64,000 nucleotides of DNA from Alistipes sp. (GCA_021201825.1 JAJQED010000016.1:1-64000); one strand, 5' to 3'; positions 1 to 10,834 are shown, numbered from the stretch's first letter. Notes: generated by a model not told the origin, from the sequence alone. Numbers and translations: made by a program.

Positions 1-56
1 AGCAGTGGGCCGAGCGCTGCATGGTCGAACCATACCCCGGACAGAGGAAAGATTAA
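1..56 (+). CDS. 3' end of an unidentified gene (partial)
   Basis: A reading frame open from the window edge runs to a TAA at 54-56. Its last 17 residues read QWAERCMVEPYPGQRKD. It lies 18 bases before the next gene on the same strand, so it is probably the preceding gene of the same operon. The fragment is too short to assign a family. The frame choice rests on the protein-like composition and on the close spacing, so the call is tentative. Confidence 0.5.
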   Translation, partial: QWAERCMVEPYPGQRKD

Positions 57-74
57 CGGCAAAAAACCTTAAAG

Positions 75-2600
75 ATGAAGAATCTCCCTTTAAATATTGT
101 TTTATGCACCGTACTGGCCTTAATGGCCTCGTGCGGTAACGGCGGGTACGAAGAGATAAATACCGACCTCGTAAACGAACTGCGGGCGCCCGCCGCCCCG
201 CTCATAACGGTGGACCCATATTTCAGTGTCTGGTCTTTCACCTCCGACCTAAATACTTCCCAAACCGTACACTGGACCGGAAAGCAGCATCCGCTACTTG
301 GGGCCGTCCGTGTGGACGGGGTGACCTACCGGGTGATGGGCTGGGAAGAGATCAAGACCGAGATCATAATGCCTACCATCGCGGTGGAGCAGTGGGAGGC
401 GCCTTACGTTACTTCGCCCCCGGCGGGCAACTGGACGGCCGTAGATTATGACGACAGCGGTTGGAAAGTGGTCCCGGGAGCCATCGGAACCCCGGAGATG
501 CCCAGCGTGGGTACTTACTGGCGTGACGGGGACGTGTGGGTCCGCCGTACGTTCGAACTGGACGGTGATGTGACCGGGGAGACCCTGATCCTGGAGTATT
601 CCCATGACGACGTGTTCGAACTTTATATAAACGGTATCGAAGTCGCCAACACCGGGAATACATGGCGCAATAACGTAAGGGTGGAGCTGAACGACGTGGT
701 AAAGAAGTCCCTGCGCAAAGGCACCAATGTTATCGCTGCCCATTGCCATAATACGACGGGAGGTGCATACGTAGATTTCGGCCTGTTCCGGGCCGTGCAG
801 AACGGTTCGACATTCGACAACCTGGCACGCCAGAAATCGGTGAACGTCTTGCCTACCCGGACGATGTATAAATTCGAATGCGGGCCGGTCGAAGTGGACC
901 TGATATTTACCGCTCCGCTGCTGATGGACGACCTCGACCTTATGTCCTCGCCCGTGAATTACCTGACATACCAGGTACGTTCGGCGGACGGCAGGGAACA
1001 TGACGTGCAATTCTATTTCGAAACCACTCCCCAGATAGCGGTGCATGCCGAATCGCAGCCGGTCGTTACCACTTACGGGAATGCCTCGGGTATCGAATAC
1101 CTGAAGACCGGAACCGTTGAGCAGAATATCCTCGGCCGAAGTGGCGACGATATCCGCATCGACTGGGGGTATTATTACGTTGCGGTACCCGAGGGACGGG
1201 GTCGGCTGGCCATCCGTGACTATTACCGACCCAAGAAAGAATTCATCGAGACCGGGTCTGTGGACCCGGGAGAACCGATTGCGGAGACCCCCAATATGTT
1301 CCGGGAGAAGAACGTAATGGTGTTCTGTGACGACCTGGGAACGGTTACGGAAAAATTTTCCGGGGGGTTCATCATGCTCGGTTACGACGACATCCGTTCA
1401 ATCCAATACTTCGGCGAAGACCTTCGGCCCTACTGGAACCGCACGGGTCGGGTTGCCATAACGGATGTGCTCTCTACGTTCGCGGCGGACTATAATAAAA
1501 TAATGAAACGGTGCACCGGTTTCGACAAGGCGCTGATGGACCGTACGCTGCGCGACGGCGGTAAGGAGTATTCCGAGATATGCGCCACGGTTTACCGCCA
1601 GGCCGTCTCGGCCCATAAACTTGTGGAAGACAGCGATGGCAACCTGCTGTTTTTTTCCAAAGAGAACTTCAGCAACGGCTCTATCGGAACGGTGGACATT
1701 ACCTATCCCTCCTCGCCGTTGTTCCTGGTCTACAATCCCGAGCTGCTCAAAGGGATGATGAACCCTATATTCCATTACAGTGAAAGCGGCAAATGGACCA
1801 AACCGTTCGCCGCCCATGACGTAGGGACCTACCCGCTTGCAAACGGCCAGACATACGGCGGGGACATGCCGGTGGAGGAGAGCGGGAACATGCTGATACT
1901 CGCTGCGGCCATAGCCCATGCCGAGGGGAACGCTTCATATGCGGCCCGGCATTGGGACGTTCTGTCGACATGGGCGGATTATCTGGTCGCAGAGGGCCTC
2001 GACCCGGAAAACCAGCTTTGCACGGACGACTTCGCAGGCCATTTCGCGCATAACACCAACCTCTCGGTCAAAGCCATTATGGGTATAGCCGGCTACGGCA
2101 AACTCGCCCGGATGCTCGGCATGGAGGAAGTGGCGGAGAGGTATACGGCCCAGGCGCGGGAAATGGCCGCAAAATGGAAAGCGATGGCCGACGACGGAGA
2201 CCATTACCGCCTGACGTTCGACCAGCCTGGGACCTGGAGCCAGAAATACAATATCGTATGGGACAAGATACTGGGGCTGGAAATATTCGACCCGTCCATC
2301 GCACAGGTCGAGACCCAGTATTACCTCACAAAGCAGAACCGTTACGGGCTGCCGCTGGACAGCCGCAAGACCTACACCAAGACCGACTGGATAATGTGGA
2401 CCGCATGCCTGACGGACGATCCCAACAACTGGCGGCAACTGGTGGTGCCGGTCTATAACTACATCGACGAAACCTCGAGCAGGATCCCGGTCAGCGACTG
2501 GCATGACACGGTGACCGGTGAATCGGTTGGGTTTCGGGCAAGGTCGGTCGTGGGCGGCTACTATATGAAAAGCCTCGAGAGGGAGTTTGCCGGCAAATGA
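75..2600 (+). CDS. glutaminase-like (DUF4964/DUF5127/DUF4965/DUF1793) lipoprotein
   Basis: An 841-residue exported lipoprotein with lipobox LMASC and lipidated Cys at residue 20. After a DUF4964-like segment (LITVDPYFSVWSF, about 43-55) there is a beta-sandwich insert resembling the sugar-binding jelly roll of GH2 enzymes (about 110-240; DVWVRRTFEL, LYINGIEV). The C-terminal half carries DUF4965 and the all-alpha DUF1793 module (HDVGTYPLANG, PVEESGNMLIL). This architecture is usually named glutaminase A after fungal GtaA. In Bacteroidota the fold and the position inside SusC/SusD loci also fit a carbohydrate-active enzyme. The sequence supports family membership but not the substrate. It is probably anchored at the outer membrane or periplasmic face and expressed with the downstream SusC/SusD genes. 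Confidence 0.85.
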   Translation: MKNLPLNIVLCTVLALMASCGNGGYEEINTDLVNELRAPAAPLITVDPYFSVWSFTSDLNTSQTVHWTGKQHPLLGAVRVDGVTYRVMGWEEIKTEIIMPTIAVEQWEAPYVTSPPAGNWTAVDYDDSGWKVVPGAIGTPEMPSVGTYWRDGDVWVRRTFELDGDVTGETLILEYSHDDVFELYINGIEVANTGNTWRNNVRVELNDVVKKSLRKGTNVIAAHCHNTTGGAYVDFGLFRAVQNGSTFDNLARQKSVNVLPTRTMYKFECGPVEVDLIFTAPLLMDDLDLMSSPVNYLTYQVRSADGREHDVQFYFETTPQIAVHAESQPVVTTYGNASGIEYLKTGTVEQNILGRSGDDIRIDWGYYYVAVPEGRGRLAIRDYYRPKKEFIETGSVDPGEPIAETPNMFREKNVMVFCDDLGTVTEKFSGGFIMLGYDDIRSIQYFGEDLRPYWNRTGRVAITDVLSTFAADYNKIMKRCTGFDKALMDRTLRDGGKEYSEICATVYRQAVSAHKLVEDSDGNLLFFSKENFSNGSIGTVDITYPSSPLFLVYNPELLKGMMNPIFHYSESGKWTKPFAAHDVGTYPLANGQTYGGDMPVEESGNMLILAAAIAHAEGNASYAARHWDVLSTWADYLVAEGLDPENQLCTDDFAGHFAHNTNLSVKAIMGIAGYGKLARMLGMEEVAERYTAQAREMAAKWKAMADDGDHYRLTFDQPGTWSQKYNIVWDKILGLEIFDPSIAQVETQYYLTKQNRYGLPLDSRKTYTKTDWIMWTACLTDDPNNWRQLVVPVYNYIDETSSRIPVSDWHDTVTGESVGFRARSVVGGYYMKSLEREFAGK

Positions 2601-2695
2601 CCGGCACACTCCCCCTGAGGGAAAAAGGACGGCTATACAGAAGACCCGGATATACCGGAAACCTAAATACCCAAATCAAACCAAAATGCTAATCT

Positions 2696-5600
2696 ATGAG
2701 AATTTTTAACAAGTGTCATTTACTGCTGTTACTTGCGGCGATGGTACTGGTGCCACAGTGGGCCAGTGCGCAACAGGCCGAAGTGAGCGCGCGGATTCTT
2801 GACGGCAAGACCAACGACCCTATTCCCGGGGTTACGGTGACCATTCCCGGGACCTCGAGGGGAACAACCTCGGGATTGGACGGTTCTTTCCGTATCACGG
2901 CAGCGCCGGATGAGGAACTCTATTTTAACTTTATCGGTTACGAGTCCCTGGTAATGAGCGCGGCTGATGTAGCCAACCGGACCGTTATCGTGATGAACGA
3001 AGAGGCCACCCAGATCGACGATATCGTAGTGGTCGGGTACGGGACCCAGCGTAAGGCCTCCGTGGTCGCGGCCATCAGCCAGACCAAGGGAGAAGAACTG
3101 CTCAAAACCGGTAACGTTACGAACGTAGCCGAAGCGCTGCAGGGAAAACTTAACGGTGTTGTGGCCATCAACAGCAGCGGTAAGCCCGGGGATAACAACG
3201 TGGATATCTATATCCGGGGTAAGGGTACATGGCACGGTACCTCCCCGCTGGTGCTTGTCGACGGCGTTGAACGTAATATGAACGATGTGGACATGCACGA
3301 GATCGAGACCATCTCGGTACTTAAGGATGCTTCCGCTACGGCCGTTTACGGTATCCGTGGTGCAAACGGTGTGATCCTGCTGACTACAAAACGCGGTACG
3401 TCAGAGAGACCGACAATCAGTTTCAACGCCAGCTTCGGGTTCAAACAGCCGACCCGGTCGCTCAATTTCTCGGATTACGTTACCTCCATGAGGATGTACA
3501 ACGAGGCGATGAAGAACGACAACAACTGGTCCAACCTCTTCTCGGACCAAACCATCGCCGCCTGGGAGAACGCCTATGCGACCGGTATGACAGGTCCGTA
3601 CAGCGACGTCTTCCCCGATATCGACTGGCAGGACCAGATGGTGCAGGTCGGAACCTCGCAAAGCTATAACGTGAATGTAAGCGGCCGCTCGGACTTTATG
3701 AGCTACTTCGCTTCCGTGGGTTACCAGAACGACGGGGATATATATAAAGTCAGCAAACAGGAAGATTACGACCCGAGGCATTACTACCGCCGCTATAACT
3801 GGAGGTCGAATTTCGACTTCAACCTCACCAATACGACGGTATTCTCGGTGAAGATCGCTGGTATGATGGGCTACCGTAACTCCACGTTCGCAGACGACTT
3901 CTACCGTTCGATAATAAACGCCCCGTCCAACTCTTTCCCGATCAAATATAGCAACGGGATATGGGGCGATGACGAGAACCAGGGCTCCAACCCGCTGGCC
4001 AATATCTCGGCCAACGGCCAGATACACGACAAGATATTCCGTGGCTGGTATGATGCCAGTCTTGTCCAAAAGCTCGATTTCATAACTCCCGGACTTCGGG
4101 TCAGGGCGATGATATCCTACAACTCATCTTCCCGTAACCGTAATACGATAAAAAACGGTGGTGTTTGGGGCGGAACCGATGCTGATATGAGGAAAAGTAC
4201 GCAAAGGGAATGGCGTATATATGATTACGATAATCCCGTATATAACAGCGACGGGACTATAACGTATGAGATACTTCGTAGCGGAATGCACGGTCAGGAA
4301 GACTATCAGCTACCCGTCGCTACGTCGTATGACGTTCTGGAGTCCTATACAAGGCGTCTTTACTATGATGCCGGCCTGGAATACGACCGTTCGTTCGGGG
4401 ACCATAACGTGACGGGTCTGGCCCTGGTTAAAAGGGAAAATTACCAGGAGAAAGATGGCAATAACCTTATATTTCCCCGTAAGACTGAGGACTGGATATT
4501 CAGGGTGACTTACAACTGGAAAGAACGTTACCTGGCGGAATTCAATGCGGGTTATACCGGCTCGGACAGGTTTGCCCCGGGTAACCGGTTCGGTTTCTTC
4601 CCGTCCTATTCCGTCGGGTGGAGGGTTTCCGAAGAGCCGTTCATGCAGAAAACCAAAAAATGGCTCAGTAACCTGAAGGTGCGTTACTCCTGGGGACAGG
4701 CCGGTAACGAGTCCAATGCCACCCGGTGGGGATATGTGACCTTGTTCATGCAGGACGGTAATGTGAATTTTGGGGGAACCCAGTCGGTAGGTTACGGACC
4801 CACTTACCGTGAATCCACGATCGGCCAGGCCGACCTTACATGGGAAACCTCTACCAAACAAAACCTCGGGATCGAAATGGGCTTATGGAACAGGCTCAAT
4901 ATTACCCTCGACCTTTATGACGAGCACCGCAAAGGGATATTCCTTGCTCCCCGTACGGTATCCCGTTGGGTCGGGGCCGAATTCTCGACGGCAAACCTCG
5001 GCCGGGTGAAAAACCACGGTATAGACCTGGAGATATCATGGAACCACTCCCTGAACAAGGATTTCCGCTATTATGCGAACTTCGCGTTCTCGGCAAGCGA
5101 GAACCGGGTAACCGACCGTGACGACCCGTCCATTTTCCCGCAGTACCAGATGGATGCCGGCAAGCCGGTAGGGTGGCAGCAAAGGTATATAATCGCCGGG
5201 AACTACTATTCTATCGACGATATCTTCAACGCCGCCCAAACCAATCTTTCCGGTGCTACGGCTGGCGGGCTTGTTCCGGGAGACTTCGTCTATATCGACT
5301 ATAACGGTGACGGTGTGATCGACGATAACGACCAGGTCGTATGGAAATACCTGAATTACCCCCTCACTACCTATAGCCTTACCCTGGGATTCGATTTCAA
5401 AGGGTTAGGTTTCAGCTGTATGTGGTACGCGCCTACGGGTGTTTACAAACAGGTGCCGGCGGTGCTGCTCTATGAATTCCCGAACGGTAACGTTAAGACC
5501 CAGCCCAATGTACTGGACCGTTGGACCAGGGAGACGGCCAACACCTCCGGTATTATCCGGCCTGCGTTGCATATCAATAACAACCACAATAACCAGGACC

Positions 5601-5836
5601 ACAACTACCGTTACCGCAACTTCTCATACCTGAGGCTGAAGAACGTCGAAGTGAACTATTCGCTGCCCAAGGCGATGCTTGCCAAGGCATCTATCTCGGC
5701 CTGCCAGTTCTTCGTGAACGGTAATAACCTGGTCACTTTCCAGAGGATAGACAGCAGGATCGACCCGGAGACCGACGGTGCTACCGCTTACCCGATCGTA
5801 AGGAGTTATACCCTCGGGGTAAGGTTAACATTCTAA
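2696..5836 (+). CDS. SusC-like TonB-dependent outer-membrane transporter (pair 1)
   Basis: A 1046-residue SusC/RagA-family protein that would import oligomers across the outer membrane using TonB energy. It has a signal peptide ending near ASAQ (about residue 26), a carboxypeptidase-regulatory-like domain (about 30-110; PIPGVTVTIPGT, DGSFRI), and a plug with the SusC signatures VVVGYGTQ, VLVDGVER and SVLKDASATAVYGIRGANG. A beta barrel follows and ends in the aromatic strand LGVRLTF. The start is supported by the signal peptide directly following. The paired SusD gene begins 12 bases downstream. Substrate cannot be read from the sequence. Confidence 0.95.
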   Translation: MRIFNKCHLLLLLAAMVLVPQWASAQQAEVSARILDGKTNDPIPGVTVTIPGTSRGTTSGLDGSFRITAAPDEELYFNFIGYESLVMSAADVANRTVIVMNEEATQIDDIVVVGYGTQRKASVVAAISQTKGEELLKTGNVTNVAEALQGKLNGVVAINSSGKPGDNNVDIYIRGKGTWHGTSPLVLVDGVERNMNDVDMHEIETISVLKDASATAVYGIRGANGVILLTTKRGTSERPTISFNASFGFKQPTRSLNFSDYVTSMRMYNEAMKNDNNWSNLFSDQTIAAWENAYATGMTGPYSDVFPDIDWQDQMVQVGTSQSYNVNVSGRSDFMSYFASVGYQNDGDIYKVSKQEDYDPRHYYRRYNWRSNFDFNLTNTTVFSVKIAGMMGYRNSTFADDFYRSIINAPSNSFPIKYSNGIWGDDENQGSNPLANISANGQIHDKIFRGWYDASLVQKLDFITPGLRVRAMISYNSSSRNRNTIKNGGVWGGTDADMRKSTQREWRIYDYDNPVYNSDGTITYEILRSGMHGQEDYQLPVATSYDVLESYTRRLYYDAGLEYDRSFGDHNVTGLALVKRENYQEKDGNNLIFPRKTEDWIFRVTYNWKERYLAEFNAGYTGSDRFAPGNRFGFFPSYSVGWRVSEEPFMQKTKKWLSNLKVRYSWGQAGNESNATRWGYVTLFMQDGNVNFGGTQSVGYGPTYRESTIGQADLTWETSTKQNLGIEMGLWNRLNITLDLYDEHRKGIFLAPRTVSRWVGAEFSTANLGRVKNHGIDLEISWNHSLNKDFRYYANFAFSASENRVTDRDDPSIFPQYQMDAGKPVGWQQRYIIAGNYYSIDDIFNAAQTNLSGATAGGLVPGDFVYIDYNGDGVIDDNDQVVWKYLNYPLTTYSLTLGFDFKGLGFSCMWYAPTGVYKQVPAVLLYEFPNGNVKTQPNVLDRWTRETANTSGIIRPALHINNNHNNQDHNYRYRNFSYLRLKNVEVNYSLPKAMLAKASISACQFFVNGNNLVTFQRIDSRIDPETDGATAYPIVRSYTLGVRLTF

Positions 5837-5848
5837 AATTTACGGATC

Positions 5849-7750
5849 ATGAAAAGAATATATCTATACATACTGGCTGTCGTGACCGTACTCGGTATAG
5901 CAGGTTGCGAGAAATACCTCGATAAGGCCCCGTACCTGGGGATCGACGAGGAGGAAGTTTTTTCCAGCTACGAATCCATCCGGGGACACCTGGACCGTTG
6001 CTATACTTACCTTGAACGGTGGATGGTTACCAACCAGCAGGCCCGCAAACGTAACGGACACCCGCTGGCCATAGCCGACGAACTGGCTACCTCCTTAAGT
6101 ATTGCGGACAATCCGCTGCCCGCCTTCCAGACCGGTAACTGGTTCTCCCTTTGGCGGAACAACGATTTCGAGGTCGGTTTCAACGATGCCGCGCCGATAT
6201 ACCTCTGTTTCGCGGCCTTGCGTATCGCCAACCGCGTTATCGAAAACTATGAGGAAGTCCCCAATATGACCGAGCAGCAATTGAACGAGATCGGGGGGCA
6301 GGCCTATTTCTACCGGGCTTGGTTCTATTTCCAGCTGATAAAGAGGCTCGGGGGTATGCCGGACCTTACTTACGTAATGGATATCACCAACTGGGACATA
6401 CCGAGACTTACCTATAGGGAATCACATGAGATACTGATAGATGCCATCGACAAGGCTATCGAAATGCTTCCCTCCTCGTGGGACGATGCTAACGTGGGCC
6501 GTCCGGATAAGGTTGCCGCGATGGGTGTGAAATCCATGGCCCAGTTATATGCGGCCAGTCCCCTGATGCAGAACGACCTGAATACGCTGGTGGATATGGG
6601 GTACGATACCGAGCTGGCGCTCGAAGCCGCCCGCAACGCACAGGACGTTCTGGAATTTATTGCCAGCAACAATACCGGCCGCCGCCTTACCGACACCCAG
6701 AACGGCGCAAATATGGATGCTTATAAGAATATCTTCTGGTTCAAACCGTCACAATGGACACATGAGGAATATATCTGGTGGAACCGCTGGTATGAAACGG
6801 CTATCGACAACGACAATGAGAATACCATAAGGGTATATTGGTTATGGGCACATCTGGACGAGTTCACCGGGCAGGATGCCGCCTCGGTAAGTATGCCTAC
6901 CTATAACGTGGTCAAAATGTTCGACCGCCAGGGCCCGGACGGTAATTATTATCCGACTTCGGACAGCCGGTCTGGTTATGTCGAGGGGTCGTGGAGTGCG
7001 TTCTCCGACCGTGACCCGCGCCTTTACAACAATATCCTCCTGCCGGGAGAACGGTGGGGCGAATGGCGCGGAGATCCATATTATATAAGTTCATGGGTTG
7101 GCGGCGGAGGTTATGAGAACTTCTATAATAATGCCAATTCCCGCAACCGCCAGTTCACCGGCTTCCTTGCGAAGAAATTTATATGGCCGGAAGCCAATAC
7201 TTATTACGGTAGCACCCGGGACGAGGGATTTTTCCTCTACCGTTTCAAGACGATCTATATCCGGGTGAGCCAGATCTATCTGGATTATGCCGAAGCTTTG
7301 TTCGAAGCAACCGGTAGCGCGACGACGGTTCCGGCCGGTTTCAATATGAGTGCGGCAGATGCTGTCAATGTTATCCGGAACAGGGTGGGCGTTACCGACC
7401 TGCCGTCCGATATCGTGAACGATCCCGCTAAATTCAGGGAAGCCTACAGGCGTGAAAGGGCTGTAGAACTGTTGTTCGAGAACCAGCGCTGGTGGGACCT
7501 CCGCCGGTGGATGGCTTTCGACGAGGTATTTGGGGCAACATATCCGATCCAGAACGTAATATTCACCTGTGACCAGGGAGCAGGTGTGGACCCTATTGAT
7601 TTTAATGACGGTAAAGACCTGACGTTTACCTGGGAAGTTCAGGATAATACGGTGGAAATCAGGAACTATGTCACACGAAATTACTGGTATCCGTTCCCGG
7701 GCGCCGAGGTCGGGTCTTCCGATAATATTACCCAAAACCCCGGCTGGTAA
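5849..7750 (+). CDS. SusD-like surface glycan-binding lipoprotein (pair 1)
   Basis: A 633-residue SusD/RagB-family lipoprotein that would cap the preceding SusC barrel and bind substrate at the cell surface. The signal peptide ends in lipobox GIAGC (Cys20), followed by the typical SusD opening EKYLDKAPYLG. Tetratricopeptide-like helices hold YFYRAWFYFQLIKRLGG, a hallmark of the family, and the C-terminal RagB/SusD domain has RERAVELLFENQRWWDLRRW. It sits 12 bases after its SusC partner and 18 bases before a second SusC gene, so all are likely one transcript. Confidence 0.95.
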   Translation: MKRIYLYILAVVTVLGIAGCEKYLDKAPYLGIDEEEVFSSYESIRGHLDRCYTYLERWMVTNQQARKRNGHPLAIADELATSLSIADNPLPAFQTGNWFSLWRNNDFEVGFNDAAPIYLCFAALRIANRVIENYEEVPNMTEQQLNEIGGQAYFYRAWFYFQLIKRLGGMPDLTYVMDITNWDIPRLTYRESHEILIDAIDKAIEMLPSSWDDANVGRPDKVAAMGVKSMAQLYAASPLMQNDLNTLVDMGYDTELALEAARNAQDVLEFIASNNTGRRLTDTQNGANMDAYKNIFWFKPSQWTHEEYIWWNRWYETAIDNDNENTIRVYWLWAHLDEFTGQDAASVSMPTYNVVKMFDRQGPDGNYYPTSDSRSGYVEGSWSAFSDRDPRLYNNILLPGERWGEWRGDPYYISSWVGGGGYENFYNNANSRNRQFTGFLAKKFIWPEANTYYGSTRDEGFFLYRFKTIYIRVSQIYLDYAEALFEATGSATTVPAGFNMSAADAVNVIRNRVGVTDLPSDIVNDPAKFREAYRRERAVELLFENQRWWDLRRWMAFDEVFGATYPIQNVIFTCDQGAGVDPIDFNDGKDLTFTWEVQDNTVEIRNYVTRNYWYPFPGAEVGSSDNITQNPGW

Positions 7751-7768
7751 CCAGAAAAACAGTACAAT

Positions 7769-10700
7769 ATGAAAAAACACATATATATTATCGCAGCGGT
7801 TATTTTGCTGCTTGGCACTTTGCCGCAGGTCCTTTCGGGTCAGCGCCGGGCCGATATACCACAGGTGACGATCACCGCCAGGGTGGTCGATCCGGCCGGG
7901 GAGCCCGTAAAGGATGCAACCGTCCAGCTAAACGACGGAGCCGTGGTCCGGTATACCGACCAGAACGGTGACTTCGTTATTTCCGGCAGGTCTAATTCCC
8001 GCATCTTAATCGAAGCGGCCGGGTTCCGGGATACGGTGATCGACCTGACCTCGAACGCCGATGTTTCGGAAATTGTCCTCGAACCCGCGCTTATTTATGC
8101 CGACGACAAGGACCAATGGGAACGGCTCGACGGAGGAACAACCTCCAAACGCCACCTTACTTCCGCAGTCGGGGAAGTGGATATGGCCAAAGTGAACCGC
8201 TATCCCGATTTGCAGCTGTCCAACAGGCTTCAGGGAACAGCGGCCGGGCTTATCGTCCGTCCGGGAACGAGCGGGCTTGGGAACAACGTCTCCGAAATAT
8301 TTATCCGTGGCCAGCATGCCTATGCCGACAATACCGCCAAAGTTATAATCGACGGTATCGAGCGGCCGCTGGACGATATCCAGTCGGAGGAGATAGAATC
8401 CATCCATCTGCTAAAGGATGCCGCCGCCAAGATACTCTACGGGCCGCATGCGGCTAACGGTATCCTGATGATAACCACCAAGCGGGGGCAGGCGAACAAA
8501 CGGACCATACGGGCGACTGCCGAGTTCGGTATCCAGCCGACCATGCGTAACCCTGAATTCCTCGGTTCGTATGACTATGCTAACCTCTACAATGAAGCCC
8601 GCGCCAACGACGGGATGTCGGCACGCTACCTGCCTTACCAGCTCGAGGGCTATAAAAATAGTACGGGGGAGAACGACCCGTTATACCCGGATGTAGACTG
8701 GTATGATAAGTTTACCCGCAATATGATGAATTACCGCAAGGCCATAATCGAAGTCAACGGGGGTACCAACGCCGTGCAGTATGCACTGGTAACCGGTTAT
8801 ACGGGCAGCAGCGGCCTTGAGGCCGTCGGTAAGCGTACCGACCTTAACCGTATCAACGTCCGCGGGAACCTCGATATCCGTATCACCGATTATATGGCCG
8901 TTGTGGCTGACGTTGCCGCACGTATAGAGATTCGCGACTGGGGTGGCCGGGCCAACGATTCTTTCTACGGAGACCTGTCTACACTCCGTCCGAACGAATA
9001 TCCCATTATCCTTTCTGCTACCGATCTGGGACTGGAGGAAAACAAGGACGGAAGCCCGTATTACGGGGGCAGTACCCGTAAGCCGGACAATCTCTATGTC
9101 GATATGACAAGCCTCGGAGGGCGAACTTCCGAAAGGTACTCCAACAGCCAGACCAACCTCGGCCTTAAATTCGACTTCGATAAATACGTAAAAGGCCTGT
9201 TCATCGATGCTTACCTCACGTTCGATAATTATAACTACCTGCGGGAAAAAGTAACCAACAGTACTGCTACTTATGCCATAGATACTTATCTGGATGAAGA
9301 CGGTAACATAGCCAAACGTATATCTCAGGTGAAAAATATAAATCAGCTTAGTGATATCGTTATTCAAGACGAAACGACAACCCGTACGTTCGGTTGGAGA
9401 GCCAATTTGGGATATGCGCGTGATTTCGGCCCGCACGGATTTTCTGCGATCCTTTCGGCCCGTTATTACCGTGATGAAGTAACAGGGCAGAACCCGGACT
9501 GGATCACAACCAACTTCACCGGCCGCCTGAATTACAGTTTCAACGATCGTTACCTGTTCGAGTTGACGCTCGCCGGTATGGGTTCCAACAAATTCCAGGA
9601 CGGGGACAAATACCATTTCTCCAAAGTCGGCAGTGTAGGCTGGATCATATCTTCGGAAGAATTTATGAGTTCGGCCAAAGGGGTAGACTTCCTGAAACTG
9701 AAAGCAAGTTACGGACAGATCGGTTACAGTGGCAATACAGGACATTTCCTTTACCGCAACGGTTGGAGTACATCTGAGGGACATAAATATTATACCGAAA
9801 AAGAGAGCGCCTTTTATTATATGGACCTAACCCGGATAGGTAACTCTAACCTTAAATGGGAAACCTCCACCGAACTCAACGTTGGGGTCGAAGGGGTATT
9901 CCTAAACAGGCGGCTTGCAGGAGAGGTCAATTACTTCCGCGAGATCCGGAACGATATTATCGGGGTCAACAGTGCCAATTACAGTACCATCATCGGTGAC
10001 TTCCTTTATTATGAAAATATGGGTAAGGTGCTCAACCGTGGCGTGGATACCTACGCGAATTGGTCCGACAGGGTGAACAGGGACTTCCGCTATTCGGTGG
10101 GTGTTAATTTCACGTTCTCGAAGAACCGCCTCGAAAAATGGAACGAGGCCTCAAACATCGAAGACTACCGTAAAGCGGTCGGCCGACCGACAAGTACCAT
10201 ATTCGGATTGCAGGCCCTCGGCTTGTTCGGCCGTGACGTGGATATAAATTCTCACGCCAAACAGCTTTTCGCATATTACACCGACGGGGATATCGCATAT
10301 GCCGACCTTAATAACGACGGAGTGGTTGACGACCGTGACCAAACCGTTCTCGGAAAGAATTTCCCGTCGACGGTATGGGGTATCGATTTCGATTTCAACT
10401 ATAAGGGTTTCGGACTGTATATCCTCGGGACCGCCGAGACGGGTGTTACCCGCATGCTGACCAATAACTATTACTGGAATACGGGTGAGAATTCTTACTC
10501 GGTACTTGCACTTGACCGTTACCATGCCGTGAACAATCCGACCGGGTCGTATCCCCGCCTAACTACGGCTACCGGAGAGACGAACAGTTACCGCAATTCG
10601 AGTTATTGGGCCGAAGACGCTTCTTTCTTCCGGCTTAAGAATGTCGAGCTGAGCTTTACGTTCGTTAACCGTACAGGTACCGGTATCTATAAGGACCTGA

Positions 10701-10834
10701 AGATATTCACCCGGGCTACTAACCTGTTCGTTATCTCCGCGATTAAGGATTCCGACCCGGAGCGTATAGATGCCGGTGTTGTGAACTATCCCAATTACAG
10801 GACCATTTCTGCCGGGGTAACGGTTACATTCTAA
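7769..10834 (+). CDS. SusC-like TonB-dependent outer-membrane transporter (pair 2)
   Basis: A 1021-residue SusC-family receptor. It has a signal peptide, then a carboxypeptidase-regulatory-like domain that is more diverged than in the first copy (VVDPAGEPVKDATVQL, DQNGDFVIS). The plug has VIIDGIERPL and IHLLKDAAAKILYGPHAANG, and the barrel ends AGVTVTF. The usual VVVGYGTQ box is replaced here by an unusual linker, so this receptor belongs to a different SusC subgroup from the first. The two pairs are therefore not a simple recent duplication. It starts 18 bases after SusD 1 and is followed 18 bases later by its own SusD. Confidence 0.93.
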   Translation: MKKHIYIIAAVILLLGTLPQVLSGQRRADIPQVTITARVVDPAGEPVKDATVQLNDGAVVRYTDQNGDFVISGRSNSRILIEAAGFRDTVIDLTSNADVSEIVLEPALIYADDKDQWERLDGGTTSKRHLTSAVGEVDMAKVNRYPDLQLSNRLQGTAAGLIVRPGTSGLGNNVSEIFIRGQHAYADNTAKVIIDGIERPLDDIQSEEIESIHLLKDAAAKILYGPHAANGILMITTKRGQANKRTIRATAEFGIQPTMRNPEFLGSYDYANLYNEARANDGMSARYLPYQLEGYKNSTGENDPLYPDVDWYDKFTRNMMNYRKAIIEVNGGTNAVQYALVTGYTGSSGLEAVGKRTDLNRINVRGNLDIRITDYMAVVADVAARIEIRDWGGRANDSFYGDLSTLRPNEYPIILSATDLGLEENKDGSPYYGGSTRKPDNLYVDMTSLGGRTSERYSNSQTNLGLKFDFDKYVKGLFIDAYLTFDNYNYLREKVTNSTATYAIDTYLDEDGNIAKRISQVKNINQLSDIVIQDETTTRTFGWRANLGYARDFGPHGFSAILSARYYRDEVTGQNPDWITTNFTGRLNYSFNDRYLFELTLAGMGSNKFQDGDKYHFSKVGSVGWIISSEEFMSSAKGVDFLKLKASYGQIGYSGNTGHFLYRNGWSTSEGHKYYTEKESAFYYMDLTRIGNSNLKWETSTELNVGVEGVFLNRRLAGEVNYFREIRNDIIGVNSANYSTIIGDFLYYENMGKVLNRGVDTYANWSDRVNRDFRYSVGVNFTFSKNRLEKWNEASNIEDYRKAVGRPTSTIFGLQALGLFGRDVDINSHAKQLFAYYTDGDIAYADLNNDGVVDDRDQTVLGKNFPSTVWGIDFDFNYKGFGLYILGTAETGVTRMLTNNYYWNTGENSYSVLALDRYHAVNNPTGSYPRLTTATGETNSYRNSSYWAEDASFFRLKNVELSFTFVNRTGTGIYKDLKIFTRATNLFVISAIKDSDPERIDAGVVNYPNYRTISAGVTVTF

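Noticed and set aside
8681-9784. Open frame of 367 codons on the minus strand inside SusC 2
   Set aside because: A shadow of the SusC barrel; no motif, and the sense frame is clearly functional.
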